A stretch of DNA of 64,000 nucleotides. Origin: Bacteroidota bacterium. GTDB lineage: Bacteria; Bacteroidota; Bacteroidia; Flavobacteriales_F; PHOS-HE28. The notes beneath the pieces were generated by a model. It worked only from the letters and a program-made list of their open reading frames with translations. It was not told the origin of the DNA and made no database searches. This document shows, in pieces, positions 19,392 through 28,149 of this stretch (positions are counted from its first letter, which is position 1; the number at the start of each line of letters is the position of its first letter). The stretch covers positions 50,800-114,799 of the forward strand of contig JACTMO010000075.1 of NCBI GenBank assembly GCA_014584605.1. Direction: 5' to 3'. A program made the translations under genes and the position numbers.

Positions 19392-20495
19392 TCAGCGTTC
19401 GGGGTCCGGCGAACCGCTGCGGGCGAGCAGATCGGTGAGGCGGTGGTTGATGTAGTAGAATTCGCGACCGATGCGGCGCTGGTGCAGGAGGCCGCGCTGC
19501 GTGAGGGCGCGCAGGTAATGCGTGGCGGTGGGGCGGGTGCCCAGTCCGTGGTCCACCAGGGTGTTCACCTTCACGTATGGGAAGCTGAAGAGCAGTTCGG
19601 CGAGCTCCATCACGGGCATCTTGTTGCTGATGCCGCGCATGTCGCCGGTGAAGCCCTCTTTGAGCGTGAGCACCTCGCGGATGAGCTGGATGGTTCGCTT
19701 GGCGGTCTCCTCCACGGCGCGGAGCATGAAGAGCAACCAGGGCTCCCAGGCATCGCGCTCGGTCACTTCGCGCAGCAGGCGATAGTAGTCGGGCTTGTGC
19801 TGCAGGATGTAGGAGCTGAGGTAGAGCACGGGTTGCGTCAGCAGCTCTTCGTGGATGAGCAGCAGCACGTTGATGATGCGTCCGGTGCGCCCATTTCCGT
19901 CGGCGAAGGGGTGGATGGCCTCGAACTGGTAGTGCGCGGCGGCCATGCGCACCAAGGGGTCCATGTGATGGTGTTCGTGCGCGAACCGCTCCCACCGGGC
20001 CATGAGGCCGGCCAGCTGTTCCGGACCGGGCGGGGTGTACACGATGCGGCCCGTGGCGGGGTTGCTGAGCTTGGTGCCCGGCAGGGTGCGCAGGCCGGCC
20101 GTGGTGCCCTTGATGCGCTGCATCACCAGGGTGGCCGTATTGGTGCTGATCCCGCCCGCCTGCCGCATGGCCAGCACGCCGTCCTTCACGGCTTCGCGGT
20201 AGCGCAGCACTTCCTTCACGCCGGGCGGCGCTTGGTCCAAGGGGTTCACCACCGCCTGGTATAGCTGGTCCTTGGTGGTCACGATGTCCTCGATGGCCGA
20301 ACTGTCCTGGCTCTCCTGAAGCACCACGGTGTGAAGCAACAGTTCGGGCTGCGGCAGGGCTTGGCAGAGTCCCTTGAGCTCGGCCAAGGCCGCGCGCGCT
20401 TGGATGGCCGCACGGAGCACGGCCAGGGTTTCCAACGCCTCGGGAGCGGGTGGATCAGGCAGGTGATCGTGGGCGATCTCTGGTTGACTCCACAT
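19392..20495 (-). CDS. Fic family protein with C-terminal winged-helix-like region
   Basis: HPFADGNGRTGRIINVL Fic motif; N-terminal SSAIEDI inhibitory-helix-like motif; ends 7 bp before the hsdMS start. Confidence 0.93.
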   Translation of the reverse strand: MWSQPEIAHDHLPDPPAPEALETLAVLRAAIQARAALAELKGLCQALPQPELLLHTVVLQESQDSSAIEDIVTTKDQLYQAVVNPLDQAPPGVKEVLRYREAVKDGVLAMRQAGGISTNTATLVMQRIKGTTAGLRTLPGTKLSNPATGRIVYTPPGPEQLAGLMARWERFAHEHHHMDPLVRMAAAHYQFEAIHPFADGNGRTGRIINVLLLIHEELLTQPVLYLSSYILQHKPDYYRLLREVTERDAWEPWLLFMLRAVEETAKRTIQLIREVLTLKEGFTGDMRGISNKMPVMELAELLFSFPYVKVNTLVDHGLGTRPTATHYLRALTQRGLLHQRRIGREFYYINHRLTDLLARSGSPDPER

Positions 20496-20510
20496 AGGTT
20501 CACCGGGACA

Positions 20511-20770
20511 TGTAAAGATTCTTTCAGTTCACTCCCGAGGTGTAAAGATGGCGAATAAATCTTTATACCAAAGGATTAAAGATGGGTATGCAGATTAAGC
20601 ATATCGCAATAGGCTTAATCTTACATTGCAATACAACATGCTGATAAACAGCATTCTATAACTGCAGATTAGTGCGCATTGGTGCGGAATACAGGCATTC
20701 GGCCTCGGCACATGTAAAGGATCTTGCTACATCGCAGCAATGTGTAAAGATCTGGCCAAGATCTTTTCAC
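20511..20770. promoter_or_regulatory. Array of TGTAAAGAT-like motifs between hsdR and fic
   Basis: TGTAAAGAT at 20511, 20541 and 20743, TGTAAAGGATC at 20713, ATTAAAGATG at 20575, inverted AATCTTTA near 20558 and GATCTTTTCAC at 20760; strongly AT-rich relative to the window. Confidence 0.5.
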
Positions 20771-20771
20771 G

Positions 20772-23306
20772 TCAGGCCGCGAACTGCTCCACCGGCACGT
20801 AGGTGTCCACATAGTCGGGCACCAGGGTGCGGCTGCCCGGCGTAATGGCCTTGAACTCCTCCATGGACAGGGCCGGGTGGTTGGCCAGGCGCTGGAAGCT
20901 CTTCTGTTTCACGATCTCGCGCACGTCCTGGTCCACCACGTAGGCCTTGAAGAAGTGACGCAGCGCGGCGATGTTCTCGTCCTCGGCGGGTGGATGGATG
21001 CTCACGAACTTCTGGAACTCCTCCTCCAGCAGTTCATCCTTCAGCTTGAAGCGGGCGATGATGCCGAAGATCTTCTCCACCACTTCGCGCAGGCTCAGCT
21101 TGCGGTCCACGGTGTAGGCCTTGCGCAGTTTCTCCAGGGTGAAGAACTCATCCGGCTTGTCCAGCACCTCGGTCTGGATGTAGTGGAGCACCTGGTCCCA
21201 ATTGCCGGCCTCCACGTTGCGGCGGATGTCGGCATCGCCTTGGATGCGCTGCTCGAAGCGGTCGCGGAACATCTCGCGATCGATCTTCATGCCCTCGGCA
21301 CCAACGGCCCTGGTCTCGATGGTCACCAGCGGGTCGGCCGCCAGATGTTGGTGGTACTTGCCCGTTCCGCCGATCGCATCGCGCCCCGGTCCCGGCGCAT
21401 CCTTCGGCACCACCACGGTCAGTTTGGCGTCGTAGTCGAACGCGTTCTCGAAGTAGGCGCAGTTGGCGAAGAAGTCGAAGAGCTTGAAGGCTGCCTTGGG
21501 CTGGCTCGCGGTATCGGTATGGCCTTGTGCATCGCGCTCGCTGTGGCTGAAGGTCCACTTGCGGGTGCCGCGCCCTTTCATCTGCACGAAATCGCTGGGG
21601 CTGAAGATGGGCCGCATGAGCACCACGTTCAGCAGGTCCTCGCAATCGTAGCCGGTGGTCATCATGCCCACGGTGACGCACACGCGGGCCTTGCTGGTGC
21701 GGTAGCCGGGCAGCACGGGGCTGGTGCCGAGCAATACGTTGTTGGCGAAGTTCACCGTCATCTGCTGTGCGCCCTGCACCAGGCTGGTCACCTGCACGGC
21801 GAAGTCGCTCTGGTAGCGGCCCGGCCAGCGGGTGTGCGCCATCTCGTTCAGGATCTCGGCCACCTTGCGCGCGTGGCCCTGGCTCACGCAGAAGAGAATG
21901 CTCTTGCCCAGTTCGCCGCTGATGGGGTCGGCAAGGGCATTGTCCAGAAAGGCGCGGCAGAACGCGGCGTTCGTTTCCGGGCTGAAGAACGTGCGCTCGA
22001 AGTCGCGGTGTACGAAGGTCTCCTCGTGCTCCTCGCCGTCGCTGTCCTTGGTCACCACAGCGTAGCCTTCATCGCTCAGCAGCTGGGTGGTGATCTCCGT
22101 GCGCGCATCGATGGTGATGGGGTTGATGAGGTAGCCGTCGCGCACGCCGTCCAGCAAACTGTAGCGGAAGGTGGGCTTGCCATCGCCGCAGCCGAAGGTG
22201 GTGTAGGTGTCGCGCAGCAGGCGCATCTCGTAGGCGCGCGGGTCCTCCCGGACGTCCTTCTCCTCCACGCCCTTCAGGTAGTCGCGCGGCGTGGCGGTGA
22301 GGCCCAGCTTGTAGCCGTGGAAGTACTCGAACACGGCGCGGCTGTTTCCGCCGATGCTGCGGTGCGCCTCGTCGCTGATCAGCAGGTCGAAGTCGGTGGG
22401 CTCGAACCGGTCGCGGTACTTGTTCCCGGCCAAGAGTGTTTGCACCGTGCTCACCACCACTTCGGCCTTGCGCCAGTTCTCCGGGTCCTCCTTGTACACG
22501 CACACGGAGCAGTCGTTCTTCAGGTAGAGCAGGAAGGCGCGTTTGGCCTGGTCCTCCAGCTCCAGGCGGTCCACCAGGAAGAGCACGCGGCGGGCGTTGC
22601 CGGTGCGCAGGAAGAGCTTGATGAGCGCGCCGCTGGTGAGCGTCTTGCCCGTGCCGGTGGCCATCTCGAAGAGGAAGCGGTCCTTGCCCTCGCGAACGGC
22701 CTGCTGGATGGCCTTGATCGCGTCCTGTTGGTAGGGCCTCAGGAAGCGCAGTTTGTTCTGTTCGATGAAGCCTGCCTTCAATGCCGGGTCGTTCCATTCC
22801 GGCCGACGCGCATAGCCGGGCAACTGGCTCAGGGCGATGTAGTCCGCTTCCACCGGTTCATTCACCAGCTTCGCCCGGTCGGGTGCGAATTGTTTCAGTG
22901 CTCCCAAGGAACCAGGCGAGGGAAAGCGGCTGATCACCTGCGGATTGCCGCGTTCCAGGTCCCACAGGTAGTGCAGGTTGCCGTTGCTGAGGATCACGTA
23001 CTTGACCTTGGCGGCCTTGGCATACCCCCGCGCCTGTTCCTTCGCGTTCAGCGGGTGGATGCTCTCGCGCTTGGCCTCCAGCAGCGCCACGGGATAGCCG
23101 TCGCTTCCGACGAGCAGGTAGTCGATGAAGCCCTTCTTGGTCTTCTCAAAGTCATCGCCATACTGCTCGTCCATGTACTCGGGCGTGATGCTCACCCCGG
23201 TCTCCAAGGTGATGTTCGCCGGGCCGTTCCCATCCGCCAGGAAGCGCCAGCCCGCCTCTTCGAGCAGCTTGTTGATCTTGATGCGTGCGCGGGCTTCCTT
23301 GGACAT
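20772..23306 (-). CDS. hsdR: Type I restriction endonuclease subunit R
   Basis: FIDYLLVGSDGYPVALLEAKRE nuclease motif, FLFEMATGTGKT, LLISDEAHRSIGG, LGLTATP helicase motifs. Confidence 0.95.
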   Translation of the reverse strand: MSKEARARIKINKLLEEAGWRFLADGNGPANITLETGVSITPEYMDEQYGDDFEKTKKGFIDYLLVGSDGYPVALLEAKRESIHPLNAKEQARGYAKAAKVKYVILSNGNLHYLWDLERGNPQVISRFPSPGSLGALKQFAPDRAKLVNEPVEADYIALSQLPGYARRPEWNDPALKAGFIEQNKLRFLRPYQQDAIKAIQQAVREGKDRFLFEMATGTGKTLTSGALIKLFLRTGNARRVLFLVDRLELEDQAKRAFLLYLKNDCSVCVYKEDPENWRKAEVVVSTVQTLLAGNKYRDRFEPTDFDLLISDEAHRSIGGNSRAVFEYFHGYKLGLTATPRDYLKGVEEKDVREDPRAYEMRLLRDTYTTFGCGDGKPTFRYSLLDGVRDGYLINPITIDARTEITTQLLSDEGYAVVTKDSDGEEHEETFVHRDFERTFFSPETNAAFCRAFLDNALADPISGELGKSILFCVSQGHARKVAEILNEMAHTRWPGRYQSDFAVQVTSLVQGAQQMTVNFANNVLLGTSPVLPGYRTSKARVCVTVGMMTTGYDCEDLLNVVLMRPIFSPSDFVQMKGRGTRKWTFSHSERDAQGHTDTASQPKAAFKLFDFFANCAYFENAFDYDAKLTVVVPKDAPGPGRDAIGGTGKYHQHLAADPLVTIETRAVGAEGMKIDREMFRDRFEQRIQGDADIRRNVEAGNWDQVLHYIQTEVLDKPDEFFTLEKLRKAYTVDRKLSLREVVEKIFGIIARFKLKDELLEEEFQKFVSIHPPAEDENIAALRHFFKAYVVDQDVREIVKQKSFQRLANHPALSMEEFKAITPGSRTLVPDYVDTYVPVEQFAA

Positions 23307-23755
23307 CGAAGGGCAAGATCGCCACTACTGGGAAATAACCGCTTCGAGGAGGCGGATCTTGCGTGAGCGGGCGCAGCGGCAGCCCGGCGCCGGAAGGGCC
23401 GTGCAGCCACGTGCAGCGAGGAGGCGACCGAAGGAAGCCCCCGCAGTGCCGTGGGTGCGGGCCCTGACCAGCCGGCTACAGCGAAGCACGCGACCCGTGC
23501 GTTGGACGGTGCGCAGGCAAGGGGCACGCCCCCCCTCGCAAGCCCGCCTCATGCAGGACCGTCCCATGCCCTATGCCCATGCAGCCCCGGAAGGAAGCTG
23601 CATGGGAATTGGACCGTCCTGCGATCACTCAGCCTTAACGCCGTTCCATCCCTCCCCGTTGCTCGATCATTCGTTTCCTCATGCAGCACGCCCGGGACGC
23701 GTCGTGGGGCCGTTCCTCGGGGGCTGCGTAACCTTGCCGCCTTGTCCGAGCCCCC

Positions 23756-25066
23756 ATGGCCTACCTGTTGATCGCGCTCATCTTCCTGGTCGGATACGCC
23801 TGCATCGCCCTGGAGCACCCGCTGAAGATCAACAAGGCGGCGAGCGCCGTCCTCACGGGCATGCTGATCTGGACGGTGATCATGCTGGGGCACGACGAGC
23901 TCTTCCCACCGGCGGAGGGCGGGCACGAGCACCTGCTGCATCAGCTGTACGAGCACCTGAGCCAGATCGCGAGCATCCTCTTCTTCCTGCTGGGCGCCAT
24001 GGCGGTGGTGGAACTGATGGATGCGCACGAGGGCTTCCGCGTGATCACCGACCGCATCCGCAGCACCAACAAGCGGGCGCTGCTGTGGGTGATCGGCGGG
24101 ATCACCTTCTTCCTGAGCGCCGCCCTGGACAACATGACCACCGCGATCGTGATGGCGGCGCTGCTGCGCAAGTTCATCCGCGACAAGGAGGACGTTTGGA
24201 CCTTTGCGGGCCTGGTGATCATCGCGGCGAACGCGGGCGGTGCCTGGAGCCCGATCGGCGATGTCACCACCATCATGCTGTGGATCGGCGGGCAGGTCAC
24301 CACGGCGAACATCATCCTGAAGCTCTTCGTGCCCAGCGTGGTGTGCCTGGTGCTGCCGCTGCTTTACCTGTCCGCCCGGGCCAAAGGGAGGCTGCACCTG
24401 GTGGAGGTGCCGGAGCAGGACGCCGCCGGTTCGCCGTCGCGGCTCGGTGCGCGCGAAAAGTACCTGGTGTTCTTCCTGGGCATGGCCACGCTGCTGGGGG
24501 TGCCCCTGTTCAAGGCGGTGACGCACCTGCCGCCCTTCATGGGCCTGATGCTCGGCCTGGGCGTGTTGTGGGTGTTCACCGAGTTCATCCACCTGCGGCA
24601 TCCGCAATGGTCCGAACGCCAGCACATGACGGTCTCCTCCATCCTGAAGCGCATCGACCACAGCAGCATCCTGTTCTTCCTGGGCATCCTGGTGGCGGTG
24701 GCCGGGCTGCAGGTGGCGGGCCACCTCACGGACGTGGCGCACCTGCTGGACCGCTCGCTGGGCGACATCTTCGCCATCAACACCGTGATCGGGATGCTGA
24801 GCGCGGTGGTGGACAACGTGCCGCTGGTGGCCGCCGCCATGGGCATGTACCCGCTGGCGCAGTTCCCCACGGACCATGCCTTCTGGGAGCTGCTGGCCTA
24901 TTGTGCGGGCACGGGGGGCAGCATGCTCATCATCGGCAGCGCGGCGGGCGTGGCCGTGATGGGGATCCTGGGCATCGACTTCGGGTGGTACCTGCGGCGG
25001 ATGACGGTGCCTGCGGCGCTGGGGTATTTCGGCGGCATCGCCACCTTCTGGCTGCTGTGGCACTGA
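23756..25066 (+). CDS. nhaD: Sodium:proton antiporter NhaD
   Basis: FFLSAALDNMTTAIVM, IIAANAGGAWSPIGDVTTIMLW; multiple TM segments. Confidence 0.92.
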   Translation: MAYLLIALIFLVGYACIALEHPLKINKAASAVLTGMLIWTVIMLGHDELFPPAEGGHEHLLHQLYEHLSQIASILFFLLGAMAVVELMDAHEGFRVITDRIRSTNKRALLWVIGGITFFLSAALDNMTTAIVMAALLRKFIRDKEDVWTFAGLVIIAANAGGAWSPIGDVTTIMLWIGGQVTTANIILKLFVPSVVCLVLPLLYLSARAKGRLHLVEVPEQDAAGSPSRLGAREKYLVFFLGMATLLGVPLFKAVTHLPPFMGLMLGLGVLWVFTEFIHLRHPQWSERQHMTVSSILKRIDHSSILFFLGILVAVAGLQVAGHLTDVAHLLDRSLGDIFAINTVIGMLSAVVDNVPLVAAAMGMYPLAQFPTDHAFWELLAYCAGTGGSMLIIGSAAGVAVMGILGIDFGWYLRRMTVPAALGYFGGIATFWLLWH

Positions 25067-25100
25067 CGGCGCCGCACAGGCGCCGGGGGGGCTGCCCCGC

Positions 25101-25610
25101 TCACACCGTGGGGATGCCGTGCAGCTTGCACAGCCAGCCGAGGTGGCCGATGTGGCTGCCCTCGTGCCGGATGGCGTGGGTGATGACGTCGCGCACCTGG
25201 TCGCCGAAGGGCAGGCCGGTGGGGTTGGGCTTGTTCAGCGCCTCCTGCCCCAGGGTGGCCACGTGGGCGATGGCCTGGCGGTGCACCTCGTGGAACATGT
25301 GCAGCACCTCCTCCACGTGGGGCCGCTCCTCCTCGGGCGATCCGTGGGCGCCCAGGGTGTAGTGCTTGGCCCAGCTGAACTTGATCACGGGGCCGCCGGT
25401 GCTGCGCAGCAGCAGACCGTTCTCGGTGGTGGCCAGGTGCGCCACGATCCAGAAGGCCGAGTTCAAGGGGATGCCTTCGCAGGTGAACCGCTTGTGCAGG
25501 GTGCCGTTGGTGCCGTCGGGGTCGGCCTTCAGCAGGCGACCGAGGTAGTACATGGTGTATTCCCGGGTGCGGTCCATCATGGCCGCCAGGAAGCGCGCTT
25601 CTTGGTCCAT
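25101..25610 (-). CDS. DinB superfamily protein
   Basis: LNSAFWIVAHLATTENGLLL, IRHEGSHIGHLGWL metal-site histidine pattern. Confidence 0.7.
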   Translation of the reverse strand: MDQEARFLAAMMDRTREYTMYYLGRLLKADPDGTNGTLHKRFTCEGIPLNSAFWIVAHLATTENGLLLRSTGGPVIKFSWAKHYTLGAHGSPEEERPHVEEVLHMFHEVHRQAIAHVATLGQEALNKPNPTGLPFGDQVRDVITHAIRHEGSHIGHLGWLCKLHGIPTV

Positions 25611-25632
25611 GGCCGCAAGGTAGGGCGGCGGC

Positions 25633-26853
25633 TCAGGCCGAGGGGCGTGCCAGTTCCTCCAGGTGGTGGCGGAGGGTGAGGCCCGTGCTGTGCCAGTTGA
25701 GGCGCTCGTGGTGCTCGTTCAGCGCGCCGTGGGCCAGGGCCCGGTAGCGGGCGTGGTCGTGCATCAGGTCGGCGATGGCGTCGGCGTAGGCTTCGGCGCC
25801 GGCCTCCAGGGGCAGGGCCAGGCCGTTGATCCCGTCGCGCACCGAGCTGGGGGTGCCGCCCACGGCGGTGGTGATGCAGGGCACGCCGAAGGCGTTGCAC
25901 TCGCTGAAGACGATGGGCGAGCAGTCGGCACGCGTGGGCAGCAACAGGAAGTGCGACCGCTGGATGAGGCTGGCGATGCGGCGCTGGCCGGTGGGGGTGT
26001 CCTTGGCGATGAAGGGCACCACCTCCACGAACGGCGGCAGCGTGGGCACCGGGGGTGCGCTGCCCACGATGCTGAGGCGCACGGGTAGGCCCCGGGCATG
26101 CAGCAGCTCGGCGGTGCGCAGGGCGATGTCGCCCCCTTTGCGCTGCCAGCTCACCGCCAGGAAGAGCAGTTCGCAGCGTTCCATGGGCCGGTCGTCGATC
26201 ACCTGGGCGATGCGTGCCCGGGGCGGGGTGCGGTCCAGGTTGCAGCCGAAGGGCACCACGCGGATGCGCGCGGGGTCGGCATCGTAGTGCTCCACGGCAC
26301 TACGGGCGGCCCACTCGCTGGAGTAGATGGCCAGGTCGCAGGTGCGCAGCGCCTCGCGCTCCAGGTCGTGCCCCTGCTGCAGGTATCGGCGCGGGTAGTT
26401 GCGGTACTCGGGGTAGAGGTCCAGGATGCCGGCGAAGGTGGCGTCCGTGTAGAAGACCTTGGGACGGTCGCCGTTGAGCAGGGCTACCGGGATGCTGCTG
26501 GGGGAGAGCACCACCTGGCTGTCGTGCCGGTCCATCGCCCGGGCGATCTCGGCGGCGAAGCGCCGTGCCATGGCCGTGGTGCGCTCCACCGGGTAGATGC
26601 TGTCGGGCGAGAGCAGATGCTGAAGCCGGTTGACGGCCTTGCGCATCAGCACGCGGGTGCGTTGCAGCTCGCCCAGGTAGCGCACCTCCACGCGCTGGTC
26701 CTCCAGGCTGCGGGCGATGTAGCGCACCGTGCCGCTCCAGGCCCGCACATCGTGCGGGTCCATGCTGGTGGCGTACATCAGCCGCAGCGGCGTGCTGCTC
26801 CGGGTCGAGGGGCGTTCGAGGGGCACGCGGAGGGGTGAGGTGCGAACGGGCAT
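25633..26853 (-). CDS. Glycosyltransferase family 4 protein
   Basis: LLFLAVSWQRKGGDIALRTAELL, LLLPTRADCSPIVFSECNAFGVPCITTAVGG. Confidence 0.9.
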   Translation of the reverse strand: MPVRTSPLRVPLERPSTRSSTPLRLMYATSMDPHDVRAWSGTVRYIARSLEDQRVEVRYLGELQRTRVLMRKAVNRLQHLLSPDSIYPVERTTAMARRFAAEIARAMDRHDSQVVLSPSSIPVALLNGDRPKVFYTDATFAGILDLYPEYRNYPRRYLQQGHDLEREALRTCDLAIYSSEWAARSAVEHYDADPARIRVVPFGCNLDRTPPRARIAQVIDDRPMERCELLFLAVSWQRKGGDIALRTAELLHARGLPVRLSIVGSAPPVPTLPPFVEVVPFIAKDTPTGQRRIASLIQRSHFLLLPTRADCSPIVFSECNAFGVPCITTAVGGTPSSVRDGINGLALPLEAGAEAYADAIADLMHDHARYRALAHGALNEHHERLNWHSTGLTLRHHLEELARPSA

Positions 26854-26966
26854 GGCAAAGATGGCACGCCGGTCGGCGCGTACGATGGTGCGGACCCCCT
26901 ATGTACGGAGAATGGTGACGCGTGGTTCGGCGCCGCACCGGATGCGCCGGGCCTACCTTCGCGCCC

Positions 26967-28049
26967 ATGCCCGGCGACACCACCGGACTGCTCTTCCGGC
27001 TCACCACCTTCGGGGGCAGCCACGACGCGGCCATCGGCGGCGTGGTGGAGGGCTGCCCCGCCGGTCTGCGCCTCGACCCCCACGCCGTGCAGGCCGAGCT
27101 GGACCGTCGCCGGCCCGGCAGCACCCCGCTGGGCACCGCGCGCCGCGAGGCCGACCGCGTGGAGTTCCTCAGCGGAACGCTCGATGGAGTGAGCCTGGGC
27201 ACGCCCATCGGCTTCCTGCTGCACAACACCGACGCGCGTCCGGGCGACTACGACCACTTGAAGGACGCCTTCCGGCCCGGCCACGCCGACCTGGCCTGGG
27301 AACGGAAGTACGGGGTGCGCGACCATCGCGGCGGCGGGCGCAGCAGTGCGCGTGAAACGGCGTGCCGCGTGGTGGGCGGGGCCATCGCCCGCCAGCTGCT
27401 GGCCACGGCAGGCGTGCGGGTGCAGGCCTGGGTGTCGCAGGTGGGCGAGCTGCGGATGGACCCGGCCCATGCGGCGGTGGAGGAGGCCGCCGTGTGGAGC
27501 AGCCCCGTGCGGTGCCCGCATCCGCCCACGGCCGCGGCCATGGCGGCGTTGATCGAGGCCGTCCGCGCCGAGGGCGACACGGTGGGCGGCTGCATCACCT
27601 GCCGCGTGCAGGGAACGCCTCCCGGGCTGGGCGAGCCGGTGTTCGACAAGCTGCACGCCGATCTGGGCAGGGCCATGCTCGGCATCAATGCGGTGAAGGG
27701 CTTCCAGATCGGCAGCGGCTTCGCGGCGGCGGCCATGCGGGGCTCGGCGCACAACGACGCCCTGGTGCCCGACGGCGCCGGCGGCATCGGCATGGCCACC
27801 AACCACTGCGGCGGCGTGCTGGGCGGCATCAGCACGGGGGCCGACATCGTGTTCGAGGTGGCCTTCAAGCCGCCCTCCACCCTGATGCGCACGCAGGCCA
27901 CGGTGGACCGCGAGGGCCGACCGGTGCTGCTGGAGGGGCGCGGCCGCCACGACCCCTGCGTGGTGCCGCGTGCCGTGCCCGTGGTGGAGGCCATGGCCTG
28001 CCTGGTGCTCGCCGACCACCTGTTGCGCCAGCGCACGGCCAGGCTTTGA
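26967..28049 (+). CDS. aroC: Chorismate synthase
   Basis: LTTFGGSHDAAIGGVVEGCPAGL, KYGVRDHRGGGRSSARETACRVVGGAIA, NHCGGVLGGISTG. Confidence 0.96.
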   Translation: MPGDTTGLLFRLTTFGGSHDAAIGGVVEGCPAGLRLDPHAVQAELDRRRPGSTPLGTARREADRVEFLSGTLDGVSLGTPIGFLLHNTDARPGDYDHLKDAFRPGHADLAWERKYGVRDHRGGGRSSARETACRVVGGAIARQLLATAGVRVQAWVSQVGELRMDPAHAAVEEAAVWSSPVRCPHPPTAAAMAALIEAVRAEGDTVGGCITCRVQGTPPGLGEPVFDKLHADLGRAMLGINAVKGFQIGSGFAAAAMRGSAHNDALVPDGAGGIGMATNHCGGVLGGISTGADIVFEVAFKPPSTLMRTQATVDREGRPVLLEGRGRHDPCVVPRAVPVVEAMACLVLADHLLRQRTARL

Positions 28050-28149
28050 GGGCCTGCCATCCACGATCGGTGTTGGCAACCGGCGTTGATCGCGGCCGCG
28101 ATCGCCCCTTCGCCGCATGATCTTTGCATCCTCACCTCATCGATCGCCC

